From the NCBI RefSeq assembly GCF_029094525.1, contig NZ_CP119107.1, forward strand, positions 372,001 to 436,000: DNA of 64,000 nt. Reading direction: 5' to 3'. The position numbers and the translations under genes were made by a program. Source of the stretch: Pullulanibacillus sp. KACC 23026 (GTDB lineage Bacteria > Bacillota > Bacilli > Bacillales > Sporolactobacillaceae). Numbering within the stretch: the first letter of the stretch is position 1; every line of letters starts with the position of its first letter. This document shows positions 31,223-39,379 of the stretch, one piece after another. The notes beneath the pieces are model-generated. The model was not told the DNA's origin, ran no database searches, and saw nothing but the letters and a program-made list of their open reading frames with translations.

Positions 31223-31752
31223 TAACGATTTTTCTCAACAAACTCTTTATAAGCTTCAATGTTATAAAAATGGGAAAGGGTTTTGGCAGGATCAATAAGG
31301 GGACTTGCTTCTCCGTTTAGATAAAGGGAATAACTGCTCCATTTGTACTCTTCAGGAGATCTAACTAGATTGGCTTCCAAAGGATTTCGGTGGATGTAGC
31401 GACTGACTTCTAAGAAATAATGGGTATCTAAAATCAGCTTTGAACCATACCTGCCTTGAAAAACATGTCCATCCAGTTGGTGCATTCGGTTAAAATAAAT
31501 GGCGTATTTCGTATGAGCTAGCTTCATAATATCACCAATATGGTGGTCACTTGTTTCAATTTGTAAGTGAAGATGATTGGTCATTAGGCAGTAAGAATGA
31601 ACAATAAAGGGATATTTCTCTTTTACTTCTAATAAAATGGAGAGATATTTGGCGAAGTCCTTCGGGGTTAGGAAAATAGAAGAATGACGATTTCCTCGTG
31701 CATAGACATGATAGGTGGCACCTGGAAACCAATGGCGGATCCTCCGGGGCAT
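31222..31752 (-). CDS. rayT: REP-associated tyrosine transposase (RAYT, Y1_Tnp)
   Basis: 176 aa Y1 HUH-type transposase domesticated to process REP hairpins. N-terminal MPRRIRHWFPGATYHVYARGN, HUH motif in TNHLHLQIET, and the tyrosine-region RYIHRNPLEANLV with KWSSY downstream. ATG 31752 has AAAGGA about 8 nt upstream. The frame is open to 31851 but that stretch runs through a REP palindrome. It is framed by GGGGACTGACC-type palindromes at 31206-31222 and 31818-31832, and a further pair at 31965-31979, as expected of a RAYT and its substrates. Confidence 0.93.
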   Translation of the reverse strand: MPRRIRHWFPGATYHVYARGNRHSSIFLTPKDFAKYLSILLEVKEKYPFIVHSYCLMTNHLHLQIETSDHHIGDIMKLAHTKYAIYFNRMHQLDGHVFQGRYGSKLILDTHYFLEVSRYIHRNPLEANLVRSPEEYKWSSYSLYLNGEASPLIDPAKTLSHFYNIEAYKEFVEKNR

Positions 31753-32140
31753 AACACAAGTCCTTTCATTAAGTTTAATTACTATTTCGAGAAATAAAGA
31801 GGGAATTCCTTTATTTTGGGGGGACTGACCCCAATAAAGAGATCCCACCAATCAAACTCAGGTAAATTCCTTGCTCCAATAAGATTCTGCGAGTGTCAGC
31901 ACTGTCCCCACATGCGTTAAATCGGTAAAGCAAATACCTGCTTTGTTGAGGAAAAGTAAAACGAGGGGGACTGACCCCCAAAAAATTAGGCATATCAACC
32001 CATCCCAAACAATAAAATGTTACAAAACTCACAATTCGGTTTGTTGAGAAGATTGCGGTTCTTTGTGTTGAGAGTCCGCGTGTTTTCTGGAAGTTTCTGT
32101 TCAAATCGACTGTTTTTATTACTATTGGGAGGCGAGTGGT
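31753..32140. other. RAYT-spoIIID divergent intergenic region
   Basis: Mostly REP composite 3. The remaining 160 nt before spoIIID should hold its sporulation promoter, but I could not identify a convincing sigma-E site. Confidence 0.5.
31818..31979. repeat. REP composite element 3
   Basis: GGGGGGACTGACCCC (31818-31832), ACTGTCCCCA (31901-31910) followed by a CATGCGTTAAA box also found in composite 2 as AGTTGCGTTAAA, and GGGGGACTGACCCCC (31965-31979). It lacks the strong central hairpin of the other two. Located directly upstream of the RAYT start. Confidence 0.7.
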
Positions 32141-32425
32141 GTGCACGATTACATCAAAGAGCGAACCATCAAGATTGGCAGGCATATCGTGGAGACAAAA
32201 AAGACAGTGCGAGTCATCGCCAAGGAATTTGGCGTCTCCAAAAGTACGGTCCATAAAGATCTGACCGAACGGCTTCCTATTATTAATGCTGAGCTTGCAA
32301 ACGAAGTAAAAAACGTCCTTGATTACCACAAATCGATTCGACATCTAAGAGGCGGGGAAGCAACAAGAATGAAATACCGTCAAACGCTTGAGGAGGAAGA
32401 AGAAGCCAAAGTTGAGAAAGTGTAA
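32141..32425 (+). CDS. spoIIID: Sporulation transcription factor SpoIIID
   Basis: 94 aa DNA-binding protein of the mother-cell programme; modulates sigma-E genes and promotes sigK expression. HTH at about residues 22-41 (TVRVIAKEFGVSKSTVHKDL), followed by the basic C-terminal helix (GGEATRMKYR). GTG 32141 follows GGGAGG (32127-32132). Paired with mbl downstream, the standard order. Confidence 0.95.
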   Translation: MHDYIKERTIKIGRHIVETKKTVRVIAKEFGVSKSTVHKDLTERLPIINAELANEVKNVLDYHKSIRHLRGGEATRMKYRQTLEEEEEAKVEKV

Positions 32426-32739
32426 GGCATCCCGGTGACTAGTCCATTAGTGACACCGTTTATTTCATATAAGAGAAAGTTAATTTATAGGGGCTAGTCT
32501 AACCCTTCATCAATTAAAGGCAATTATCCTGCCCTACCTTACTTATGTTATTTAAGACGAAGACATCTCTAGATTAAATCAATTTCATTCAAATAGAAGA
32601 CACCACTTTATACCTCCTATCATTTTTATCCTTCCTTGCAAATGCCATTCTTCTATACCATCCATCCATTATTAAAAAAATTTGAATTAAATCATCAATG
32701 TTGGAAGATAAGTAAGCATCCCTTTAGAGGATGAAAAGC

Positions 32740-32791
32740 ATAGCGAAACTAGAGAGCCGTTTCGTTCGGTCTTCTGGTTTCGCTATTTTTA
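32740..32791 (+). terminator. Terminator after spoIIID
   Basis: ATAGCGAAAC (32740-32749) pairs with GTTTCGCTAT (32777-32786), followed by TTTTT. The loop is long (27 nt). Confidence 0.7.
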
Positions 32792-33043
32792 TAATCATTG
32801 TGAAGGCTTCTATTTCGGCGGGGGTTAACAGCTGAAAAACCCATTTTTTTGTCTTGAGAAGCTGCATATGACGATTCGACAGAAAGTTCACTATTCCGAC
32901 AAAAGGTCAAGAAAGGAGCATAAAAAACGTTTTTTCAGAGTTCAGCTCTGCCCATTTAAATAAAACATCAATAGTGGGAGGAAAATAAGCATAAAATAAG
33001 TGTTTTTTTTAGCATTTTAGGTCTACGTGTTCTGAAAAGTTTA

Positions 33044-33070
33044 TGATAGAATAGATGTAGCTTTGTCGAA
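33044..33070 (+). promoter_or_regulatory. Putative mbl promoter with overlapping Spo0A-type box
   Basis: Extended -10 TGATAGAAT (33044-33052) without a good -35. TTTGTCGAATTCT at 33062-33074 matches the Spo0A box core TGTCGAA and would lie near +5. The 7-mer occurs elsewhere in this window by chance, so the site is tentative. Confidence 0.35.
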
Positions 33071-33153
33071 TTCTAACGAAATTTTAATGCTACTTGAATG
33101 AGAATATATTTAAATAAAAAATGTGTATAAACATGTTTTAGGGAGGATACGGA

Positions 33154-34155
33154 ATGTTTTCTAGAGATATCGGAATAGATCTCGGAACAGCAAATGTTCT
33201 TATTTATGTAAAGGGGAGAGGTATTGTCCTGAACGAGCCTTCTGTTGTTGCGATCGACACTAAGACACAGAGGCCGCTTGCAGTAGGGGAAGAAGCACGC
33301 CGAATGGTCGGAAGAACGCCAGGGAATATTGTGGCTATTCGTCCCTTGAGAGATGGAGTTATTGCGGACTTCGAAATTACTGAAGTTATGTTGAAGCATT
33401 TTATCAATAAAATTAATGTCAAAGGTTTTTTGGCAAAGCCTCGTATTCTCATCTGCACCCCGACGAACATCACATCCGTTGAGCAAAAAGCGATTCGTGA
33501 AGCAGCAGAGAAAAGCGGAGGCAAGACCATCTATCTTGAGGAAGAGCCAAAGGTAGCAGCGGTCGGCGCAGGTATGGACATTTTCCAACCGAGCGGAAAT
33601 ATGGTTATTGACATTGGCGGTGGAACAACAGATATTGCGGTCTTGTCAATGGGTGATATCGTGACGGCTTCCTCTATTCGTATGGCAGGGGATAAGTTCG
33701 ACCAAGAAATTCTCAATTATATCAAAAGAGAATATAAATTACTGATCGGTGAACGGACAGCTGAGGATATTAAAATCGCAGTGGCAACGGTCTATCCGGG
33801 TTCTAGAAATGAGGAAATCTCGATTCGCGGCCGTGATATGGTGTCAGGTCTTCCTAAGACACTTTCCATTACATCAAATGAAATTCAACGTGCCCTCGAA
33901 GAACCTGTTTCTTCTATTGTACAAGCTGCAAAGAATGTCCTTGAACGCACCCCTCCTGAATTGTCTGCTGATATTATTGATCGCGGGGTCATTTTAACAG
34001 GTGGAGGCGCACTGCTTCATGGTATTGACCAACTGCTTGCTTCTGAATTGAAGGTTCCAGTAGTGATTGCCGAAAATCCAATGACATGTGTAGCTGAAGG
34101 AACTGGGAAGATGCTTGAGCATCTCGATAAGCTGCCACGCACCAAATTCAACTGA
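33154..34155 (+). CDS. mbl: MreB-like actin homologue Mbl
   Basis: 333 aa cell-shape ATPase that guides lateral wall synthesis. Starts FSRDIGIDLGTANVLIYVKG, with phosphate-binding loops VIDIGGGTTDIAV and VILTGGGALLHG. Sequence and the spoIIID neighbour identify it as Mbl rather than MreB or MreBH. SD is AGGGAGG. Confidence 0.96.
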   Translation: MFSRDIGIDLGTANVLIYVKGRGIVLNEPSVVAIDTKTQRPLAVGEEARRMVGRTPGNIVAIRPLRDGVIADFEITEVMLKHFINKINVKGFLAKPRILICTPTNITSVEQKAIREAAEKSGGKTIYLEEEPKVAAVGAGMDIFQPSGNMVIDIGGGTTDIAVLSMGDIVTASSIRMAGDKFDQEILNYIKREYKLLIGERTAEDIKIAVATVYPGSRNEEISIRGRDMVSGLPKTLSITSNEIQRALEEPVSSIVQAAKNVLERTPPELSADIIDRGVILTGGGALLHGIDQLLASELKVPVVIAENPMTCVAEGTGKMLEHLDKLPRTKFN

Positions 34156-34168
34156 CACAAGGGAAATG

Positions 34169-34206
34169 GTGTAAAAACAGCCCTCTAGCCAGAGCGGCTT
34201 TTACAC
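34169..34206 (+). terminator. Hairpin after mbl
   Basis: GTGTAAAA (34169-34176) pairs with TTTTACAC (34199-34206), with partial inner pairing. It lacks a downstream T-run, so it is a weak terminator at best. Confidence 0.45.
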
Positions 34207-34320
34207 TATTCTTATAAAAATCCTGTCTGTCTTGCTCTTTTATGGTAATCTAATAATAGAATTTAAAAAGGGGACCACTTGAGGTGCCCTTCTATTTTTA
34301 TGTGAAAGGGGAGTCTCGGG

Positions 34321-35088
34321 ATGCCAACCCCTCTCGACCCTAACGACGAAAAGCCATTAATCGATTTACCAGATAAGAAACAAAAGGATCAACAGGAAGA
34401 ACCGGAAAACCAAAAGCCGCTGAATCTTGATCGTATTTTGACTGAAGAAGAGGCGCTTGCCAAAGAGAAACCGACTCAAGGGACACCGGACGCTATGCCT
34501 GAAGAGAGCGACCCAGTTCAGGAATCAAATGGACAAGTATCCGAGAAACGCGGGAACAGTCCTGTCCAAGCTGAAAGGGCGACTAGTCTTGTTCAGGTGT
34601 CCGATTTGCCGGGAGAAGAAGAATCAGAGGACCAGATGGCGGAATCTGTTCCCGAGACAGTCGACAGTCCGGCTCAAGAAACAATGCAAGCAGCTGTTGG
34701 AGCACCTTCTCTCACTCCTTCAGATCCATCAAGTGAACCTGTTGGTCAAACGTCTCCATCATCTGCACCGGTACAAAGCCGAGAAACGTTAAGAAAACAA
34801 CGCCTTAAGGAAGAACAGGCTCCTGAGGGAAGCAAGAAACAGAAAGAAAAAGAAGAAGAAAAGTCAAGGGCAGCTAAGTGCAAAAAAGAAGAGCAAGAAA
34901 CGAAGCGATTGAAGGTTCGTCTTTTCCCTATTTGGTTAAGATTAGTGATCATTCTTGTCCTCTGCATAGTAGCCACAATAGGCGGTTCAATGGTAGGGTA
35001 TGGCTTTATTGGAAAAGGAAATCCAATGGATGTCTTTAATCTGCATACTTGGACGCATATTCGGGATATTATTTACGCAAAAAAATAG
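34321..35088 (+). CDS. EpuA-like membrane protein (annotated in relatives as RNA polymerase subunit beta-associated) with long acidic N-terminus
   Basis: 255 aa. Residues 1-195 are disordered and highly charged (Glu, Pro, Gln, Lys) with a KEEQAPEGSKKQKEKEEEK-like basic/acidic stretch. The conserved part is only the end: PIWLRLVIILVLCIVATIGGS helix and VGYGFIGKGNPMDVF, characteristic of PF11772 EpuA. Predicted to be a single-pass protein with the long tail in the cytoplasm. Relatives are often only 60-100 aa, so the extension is unusual. Located before fabZ as in many Bacillales; the flhO/flhP genes that usually lie after mbl are absent. Confidence 0.75.
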   Translation: MPTPLDPNDEKPLIDLPDKKQKDQQEEPENQKPLNLDRILTEEEALAKEKPTQGTPDAMPEESDPVQESNGQVSEKRGNSPVQAERATSLVQVSDLPGEEESEDQMAESVPETVDSPAQETMQAAVGAPSLTPSDPSSEPVGQTSPSSAPVQSRETLRKQRLKEEQAPEGSKKQKEKEEEKSRAAKCKKEEQETKRLKVRLFPIWLRLVIILVLCIVATIGGSMVGYGFIGKGNPMDVFNLHTWTHIRDIIYAKK

Positions 35089-35122
35089 GTAAGGTATATT
35101 GTCCTTAGAAAGGTGATATAAA

Positions 35123-35560
35123 ATGTTAACATTAGAAGAAATCAAAGCTATTTTACCGCATAGATATCCATTCTTGTTAATCGATCGCATTCTTGAAGTA
35201 GAAGAAGGAAAGAAAGCAGTGGGTCTAAAAAATGTCTCCGGTAACGAAGAGTTTTTTAACGGCCATTTTCCTGACTACGCCGTTATGCCGGGTGTTCTAA
35301 TAGTAGAGGCATTAGCCCAAGTAGGGGCCGTTGCCCTTTTGAAAAAAGAAGAAAATCAAGGCCGTCTTGCCTTCTTCGCTGGGATTGATAATTGCCGATT
35401 CAAACGGCAAGTAAGGCCGGGAGATCAACTTCACTTGGAAGTGGAACTCACGCGCGTTCGCGGCAAAGTGGGTAAAGGAAAAGGCGTAGCCACTGTCGAC
35501 GGAGAGCTTGTCTGTGAGACAGAGATCATGTTTGCTCTTGGCGAGGCAGCAGTTGACTAA
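35123..35560 (+). CDS. fabZ: 3-hydroxyacyl-[ACP] dehydratase FabZ
   Basis: 145 aa hot-dog fold enzyme of type II fatty acid synthesis. Catalytic His H48 (NGHFP) and Glu E62 (VEALAQVG) are present; N-terminal [13 protein letters not shown] is diagnostic. SD AGAAAGGTGA upstream of ATG. Confidence 0.96.
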   Translation: MLTLEEIKAILPHRYPFLLIDRILEVEEGKKAVGLKNVSGNEEFFNGHFPDYAVMPGVLIVEALAQVGAVALLKKEENQGRLAFFAGIDNCRFKRQVRPGDQLHLEVELTRVRGKVGKGKGVATVDGELVCETEIMFALGEAAVD

Positions 35561-35573
35561 AAAGCCGATAGAG

Positions 35574-35605
35574 AGCCCCCCGTCCGAACAGGGCTGGGGG
35601 CTTTA
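35574..35605 (+). terminator. Terminator after fabZ
   Basis: AGCCCCC (35574-35580) pairs with GGGGGCT (35596-35602), then TT; short U-tract. Confidence 0.6.
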
Positions 35606-35717
35606 AAGTTGTCATACATAAGAAATTAGGCAAGAATGCATGAAAACAATCCGTTTCGATCAATTTAAGGGTAAATCAGATTGTGACGTTTTCGACACTT
35701 TTTCTCATAATGCCCCA

Positions 35718-35746
35718 TTGCATTGGCTAGATTGTCGACATATAAT
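35718..35746 (+). promoter_or_regulatory. Strong putative sigma-A promoter of the teichoic acid operon
   Basis: TTGCAT (35718-35723), 17-nt spacer, TATAAT (35741-35746). Predicted start near 35753, giving a leader of about 300 nt before tagD. Confidence 0.75.
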
Positions 35747-35961
35747 GTGTGTTATGATAGCTTAAATGTATGTGTTTTGGGCGCTTTGAAGGAGTAAGGC
35801 TGATTTGAAATGAGTTATTAAATGCGGGTTTCTTGTAGCCTTTATTCTGCGTCCTATAGGGGATTCGCAACTGTTTTGGGGTAAGACAAGAAAACAGGTT
35901 AATTTGGGTCCACTAAATTTGGGCGAAAAGACGGAGATGGTTTTCAGGAGGGGCCGGCAGC

Positions 35962-36084
35962 ATGAGTCCCCGAGAGAAGACAGCGTCAAAATGGGATACA
36001 AGCTTTAGATTCAAAAAGAGATCGTTCTTTCAAAAGAAAGAAGGAATATATCATGAAACGAGTTTTAACATACGGAACGTTTGA
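35962..36084 (+). CDS. Candidate 40-aa leader ORF overlapping tagD
   Basis: ATG 35962 has a strong SD (CAGGAGGGG, 35946-35954) and encodes a basic 40-residue peptide (MSPREKTASKWDTSFRFKK...). It stops at 36084, 32 nt inside tagD in another frame. GGGG/CCCC around the start could form a hairpin that masks it. No homologue is known to me. It may couple or dampen tagD translation, or be fortuitous. Confidence 0.3.
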   Translation: MSPREKTASKWDTSFRFKKRSFFQKKEGIYHETSFNIRNV

Positions 36085-36448
36085 TATCTTGCATTGGGGT
36101 CACGTTCATCTATTAAAACGTGCAAGAGAATTAGGGGATCATTTAACTGTGGGTCTTTCCACAGATGAATTTAATAAGTTAAAAGGAAAAGAAGCTTACA
36201 CGAACTATGATCATCGAAAGCTTGTGTTGGAGTCCATTCGTTACGTTGACCGGGTGATTCCAGAACGGAATTGGGAACAGAAGATTTCAGATGTCCTCGA
36301 ATATGACATTGATATCTTTGTAATGGGAGATGACTGGGAAGGAAAGTTTGATTTTCTTAAAGACTATTGTCAGGTTATTTATCTGCCTAGAACATTAGGT
36401 GTTTCAACAACAAAAATTAAGCATGACTTATCTTCGTCCAATGGTTAG
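36053..36448 (+). CDS. tagD: Glycerol-3-phosphate cytidylyltransferase
   Basis: 131 aa; makes CDP-glycerol for wall teichoic acid. HxGH motif HWGH at 14-17 and RTLGVSTT at 113-120, both CTP-binding signatures. SD AAGAAGGA. First gene of the teichoic acid operon; overlaps tagB by 8 nt. Confidence 0.96.
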   Translation: MKRVLTYGTFDILHWGHVHLLKRARELGDHLTVGLSTDEFNKLKGKEAYTNYDHRKLVLESIRYVDRVIPERNWEQKISDVLEYDIDIFVMGDDWEGKFDFLKDYCQVIYLPRTLGVSTTKIKHDLSSSNG

Positions 36449-37607
36449 AGAACTTTTTATTTCTTTATACGTCCTTTTTGTTCGTTTTATTAGTACGATT
36501 TGCCGGTTATTTCCATTAAGAGACAGCATAACCTTCATGGTATCTTTTGAACAAAATAACCTTTATATTTATAACGAGATGAAAAGACAACAGGTTCCCA
36601 TACCCTGTGTTTTTCTTTATAAAGGAAAAAACAAACAACGGTTTGATGAGCAAATAGGGATGTCATCCATTGAATTAAAGCTTTCAAATGTTGGAGACTT
36701 TATTAAAGCCATTTATCATCTCCAAACATCGAAGAAAGTGGTGGTCGATAATTATTTTGGGGAGCTTGCGGGGATCACCTTTAGAAAGCAAGTGGAATGC
36801 GTCCAGATCTGGCATGCAGCAGGTGCCGTTAAAACCTTTGGGTTCGAAGATAAGTCCACCTTGGAGCGCACAAATTGGGCCCAAAAGCGGTTTGCTAATG
36901 TGTATCAGCATTTTCACCGCATTGTCGTCGGCTCAGATGTCATGGCGGAACGCTTTTTGGCTGCCTTTCACTTACCGCCATCGGTCATCCTCCGAACAGG
37001 GGTGCCTCGAACCGATTTATTTTATAATGAAAAAGCTAAAGAACTGGCGATCCAGAAATGGACAACCCTTAATCCCGAGCTTTCAAAAAAGAAGGTTATC
37101 TTATACGCCCCTACCTATCGTGATCAAGAATTAGAGGCATTTCAGCTTGAATTAGATATAAGCGAGATGCAAAGGGCATTATCCGATCAGTATGTGTTGA
37201 TTTTAAAGCTCCATCCCGCCATTAAGAATGATTTATCGTTCAGTGAGTTGGATGGTGGTTTTGTCATGAATTATTCTAATCAGGATATTAACGAACTCTT
37301 ATTTATTTCGGACTTGCTTATAACCGATTACTCATCAATTCCTGTAGAATATTCCATACTAGAAAAACCGATGATCTTTTTTGCCTATGACGAAGATACC
37401 TATTTGAAAGACCGTGGCTTATGGGAACCCTATGAGACTTCTGTTCCCGGCCCGATTGTCCGAACAACAGCTGAGTTAATCCGAGTGATTAAGGAAGAGA
37501 GCTACGACCTTAGTGAGGTAAGAGCCTACTCAGAGGTTTGGAACAAATATTCAAAAGGTCAATCCAGTCGAAATATAGTGGAATATTTAATTCGGGAGGA
37601 CAAATGA
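36441..37607 (+). CDS. tagB: CDP-glycerol:glycerophosphate transferase, TagB type
   Basis: 388 aa peripheral membrane GT-B enzyme that adds the first glycerol phosphate to the ManNAc-GlcNAc-PP-undecaprenol linkage unit. Motifs: VQIWHAAGAVKTFG, LRTGVPRTDLFYN, LILKLHP, LLITDYSSIPVEYS. N-terminal amphipathic/hydrophobic helix ELFISLYVLFVRFISTICR. No SD is evident for ATG 36441, 36423 or GTG 36399, so translation probably depends on coupling to tagD. TagB assignment is by size and position. Confidence 0.85.
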   Translation: MVRELFISLYVLFVRFISTICRLFPLRDSITFMVSFEQNNLYIYNEMKRQQVPIPCVFLYKGKNKQRFDEQIGMSSIELKLSNVGDFIKAIYHLQTSKKVVVDNYFGELAGITFRKQVECVQIWHAAGAVKTFGFEDKSTLERTNWAQKRFANVYQHFHRIVVGSDVMAERFLAAFHLPPSVILRTGVPRTDLFYNEKAKELAIQKWTTLNPELSKKKVILYAPTYRDQELEAFQLELDISEMQRALSDQYVLILKLHPAIKNDLSFSELDGGFVMNYSNQDINELLFISDLLITDYSSIPVEYSILEKPMIFFAYDEDTYLKDRGLWEPYETSVPGPIVRTTAELIRVIKEESYDLSEVRAYSEVWNKYSKGQSSRNIVEYLIREDK

Positions 37608-38476
37608 GGGAGTTGACCAAGGATGCGTCAGACAAGCCCAGAAAGGAATCTTTCATGAAATCAGCTTTAACGGTTATTAAGGAACAACTAAATAGCATTT
37701 ATCTCATATTAAGACTGAGTACTTTTGAATTAAAAAGTGAAAACAATAACAATTATTTAGGCATCTTATGGGAAGTTATCAATCCTATGATACAAATTGG
37801 GATTTATTGGTTTGTGTTTGGGTTTGGTATTAGAAAGGGAAGCCTGGTAGATGGTCATATTCCATATGTTCAATGGATGATGGCAGGGATTTTGGTGTGG
37901 TTTTTTGTCAATCAAGGTATACTTACTGCATCACGTTCTATTTACACACGAATCCGAATGATTTCTAAGATGAGCTTTCCGATGAGTACGATCCCAAGCT
38001 TTATTATTATGACGAAGTTTTATCAGCATTTAGTTTTGGCGGGGATTGTGATTATCATCTTTCAATTTATGGGCGCTTTTGTTAATTTACATTATATAAT
38101 GCTCCCTTATTTTATGTTTTGTACGATTGCTTTTCTTTTTGCCGTTTCGTTGCTCACATCAACGTTAACGACGATTATCCGAGACATTCAACAAATGCTT
38201 CAAGCAATTCTCCGGGTGTTGTTTTATTTAACGCCGATCCTTTGGGATTTGGAAGCACGATTAGAGGGTAAACACCAAATACTACTAATGATTGTTAAAT
38301 TTAACCCGATATATTACATTGTAGAGGGCTACCGTGCCTCATTGCTTGGGACCTCTTGGTACTTGGTTTCGGATTGGAAATACACGCTTTATTTTTGGTG
38401 CCTAGTTATTGTCCTTTTGATCATTGGGGCATCAGTACATGTGAAATTCCGCGATCGCTTTGTGGATTATCTCTAA
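37604..38476 (+). CDS. tagG: Teichoic acid ABC exporter permease TagG
   Basis: 290 aa ABC-2 type permease with six predicted helices; flips the lipid-linked teichoic acid polymer. N-terminal NNNNYLGILWEVINPMIQI is typical. ATG 37604 overlaps the tagB stop (ATGA) and has SD GGGAGGA. Partner TagH follows by 15 nt. Confidence 0.92.
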   Translation: MRELTKDASDKPRKESFMKSALTVIKEQLNSIYLILRLSTFELKSENNNNYLGILWEVINPMIQIGIYWFVFGFGIRKGSLVDGHIPYVQWMMAGILVWFFVNQGILTASRSIYTRIRMISKMSFPMSTIPSFIIMTKFYQHLVLAGIVIIIFQFMGAFVNLHYIMLPYFMFCTIAFLFAVSLLTSTLTTIIRDIQQMLQAILRVLFYLTPILWDLEARLEGKHQILLMIVKFNPIYYIVEGYRASLLGTSWYLVSDWKYTLYFWCLVIVLLIIGASVHVKFRDRFVDYL

Positions 38477-38491
38477 TATGGATGTGACAGT

Positions 38492-39298
38492 ATGAGCGAA
38501 CTATCGGTAATAGTTGAGAATGTCTCAAAATGTTATAAAATGTATAACGGACAAAAAGAAAAAATTCTTGATCTCGTCCTGCCTAAGGGCTATGGAGAGA
38601 ACTTCTATGCCCTTCGCAATGTTAGCTTCACGGCAAATAAAGGGGATGTGGTCGGGATTTTAGGGGTGAACGGTTCAGGGAAATCCACCTTGTCTAACAT
38701 TATTTCTGGTGTTATCCCGCCGACCTCCGGAACGATTGAAGCCAAAGGGGAAACCTCTCTCATTGCGATTCAATCGGGGTTAGATAATGAACTAACCGGT
38801 CGGGAGAATATTGAATTGAAATGTTTGATGCTTGGGTTTAAAAAGAGGGAAATAATAAAACTGGAGCCTGAAATCATTGAATTTGCGGATATAGGGAAAT
38901 TCATTGATCAGCCTGTTAAGAAGTATTCAAGCGGGATGAAATCGCGTCTAGGCTTCGCTATTTCAGTTACTGTTAATCCCGATATATTGGTGATTGACGA
39001 AGCATTGTCAGTTGGAGACCAAACCTTTGCTGATAAGTGCTTAAAGAAAATGCACGAGTTTAAAGAAGCAGGGAAGACCATCTTTTTCATCAGTCACTCC
39101 ATTGGGCAAGTTAAGAATTTCTGTGAAAAAGCGCTGTGGTTAGAATATGGCGAAGTGCGTGATTATGGGACGGTTGAAGAGATCATTCCGAAATATGAAA
39201 CCTTCATTAAAGAATTCAAAGCCCTGTCTGACAAAGAGAAAAAAGCTTATAAAGCTGAAGCGGTGAGAAAGCAAAGCGGTGTCGGGATACTTCAGTAG
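38492..39298 (+). CDS. tagH: Teichoic acid ABC exporter ATPase TagH
   Basis: 268 aa. Walker A GVNGSGKST, signature YSSGMKSRLGFA, Walker B ILVIDEALSVGD. It has the short form seen in S. aureus TarH and lacks the long C-terminal extension of B. subtilis TagH. SD is weak (GGATGTGA). Confidence 0.93.
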   Translation: MSELSVIVENVSKCYKMYNGQKEKILDLVLPKGYGENFYALRNVSFTANKGDVVGILGVNGSGKSTLSNIISGVIPPTSGTIEAKGETSLIAIQSGLDNELTGRENIELKCLMLGFKKREIIKLEPEIIEFADIGKFIDQPVKKYSSGMKSRLGFAISVTVNPDILVIDEALSVGDQTFADKCLKKMHEFKEAGKTIFFISHSIGQVKNFCEKALWLEYGEVRDYGTVEEIIPKYETFIKEFKALSDKEKKAYKAEAVRKQSGVGILQ

Positions 39299-39379
39299 CC
39301 GTTCGCTATTAAGGAAAAATAAAGACACAAACAATAGTCTAATCTCATACCGATATTCCAATAAAAGGAGTTAATTTTT

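Larger units (their letters stand above)
32426..33153. other. spoIIID-mbl intergenic region
   Basis: 728 nt, AT-rich, no supported gene. Holds the spoIIID terminator, an extended -10 (TGATAGAAT, 33044-33052) likely for mbl, and a TTTGTCGAA box (33062-33070) just after it. Confidence 0.6.
35561..36052. other. fabZ-tagD intergenic region with long leader
   Basis: Holds the fabZ terminator, a near-consensus promoter (35718-35746), a leader of about 300 nt and a short ORF with a strong SD that overlaps the tagD start. Confidence 0.65.

Noticed and set aside
31753-31851. 33-residue extension of the RAYT protein from TTG 31851
   Set aside because: It reads through a REP palindrome and lacks a ribosome site; the protein family starts at MPRRIRHW.
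26731-31979. The repeated GGGGACTGACCCC palindromes as a CRISPR array or as terminators alone
   Set aside because: Spacing and interiors are irregular, interiors are themselves related, and no cas genes are present; REP interpretation with an adjacent RAYT explains them better.
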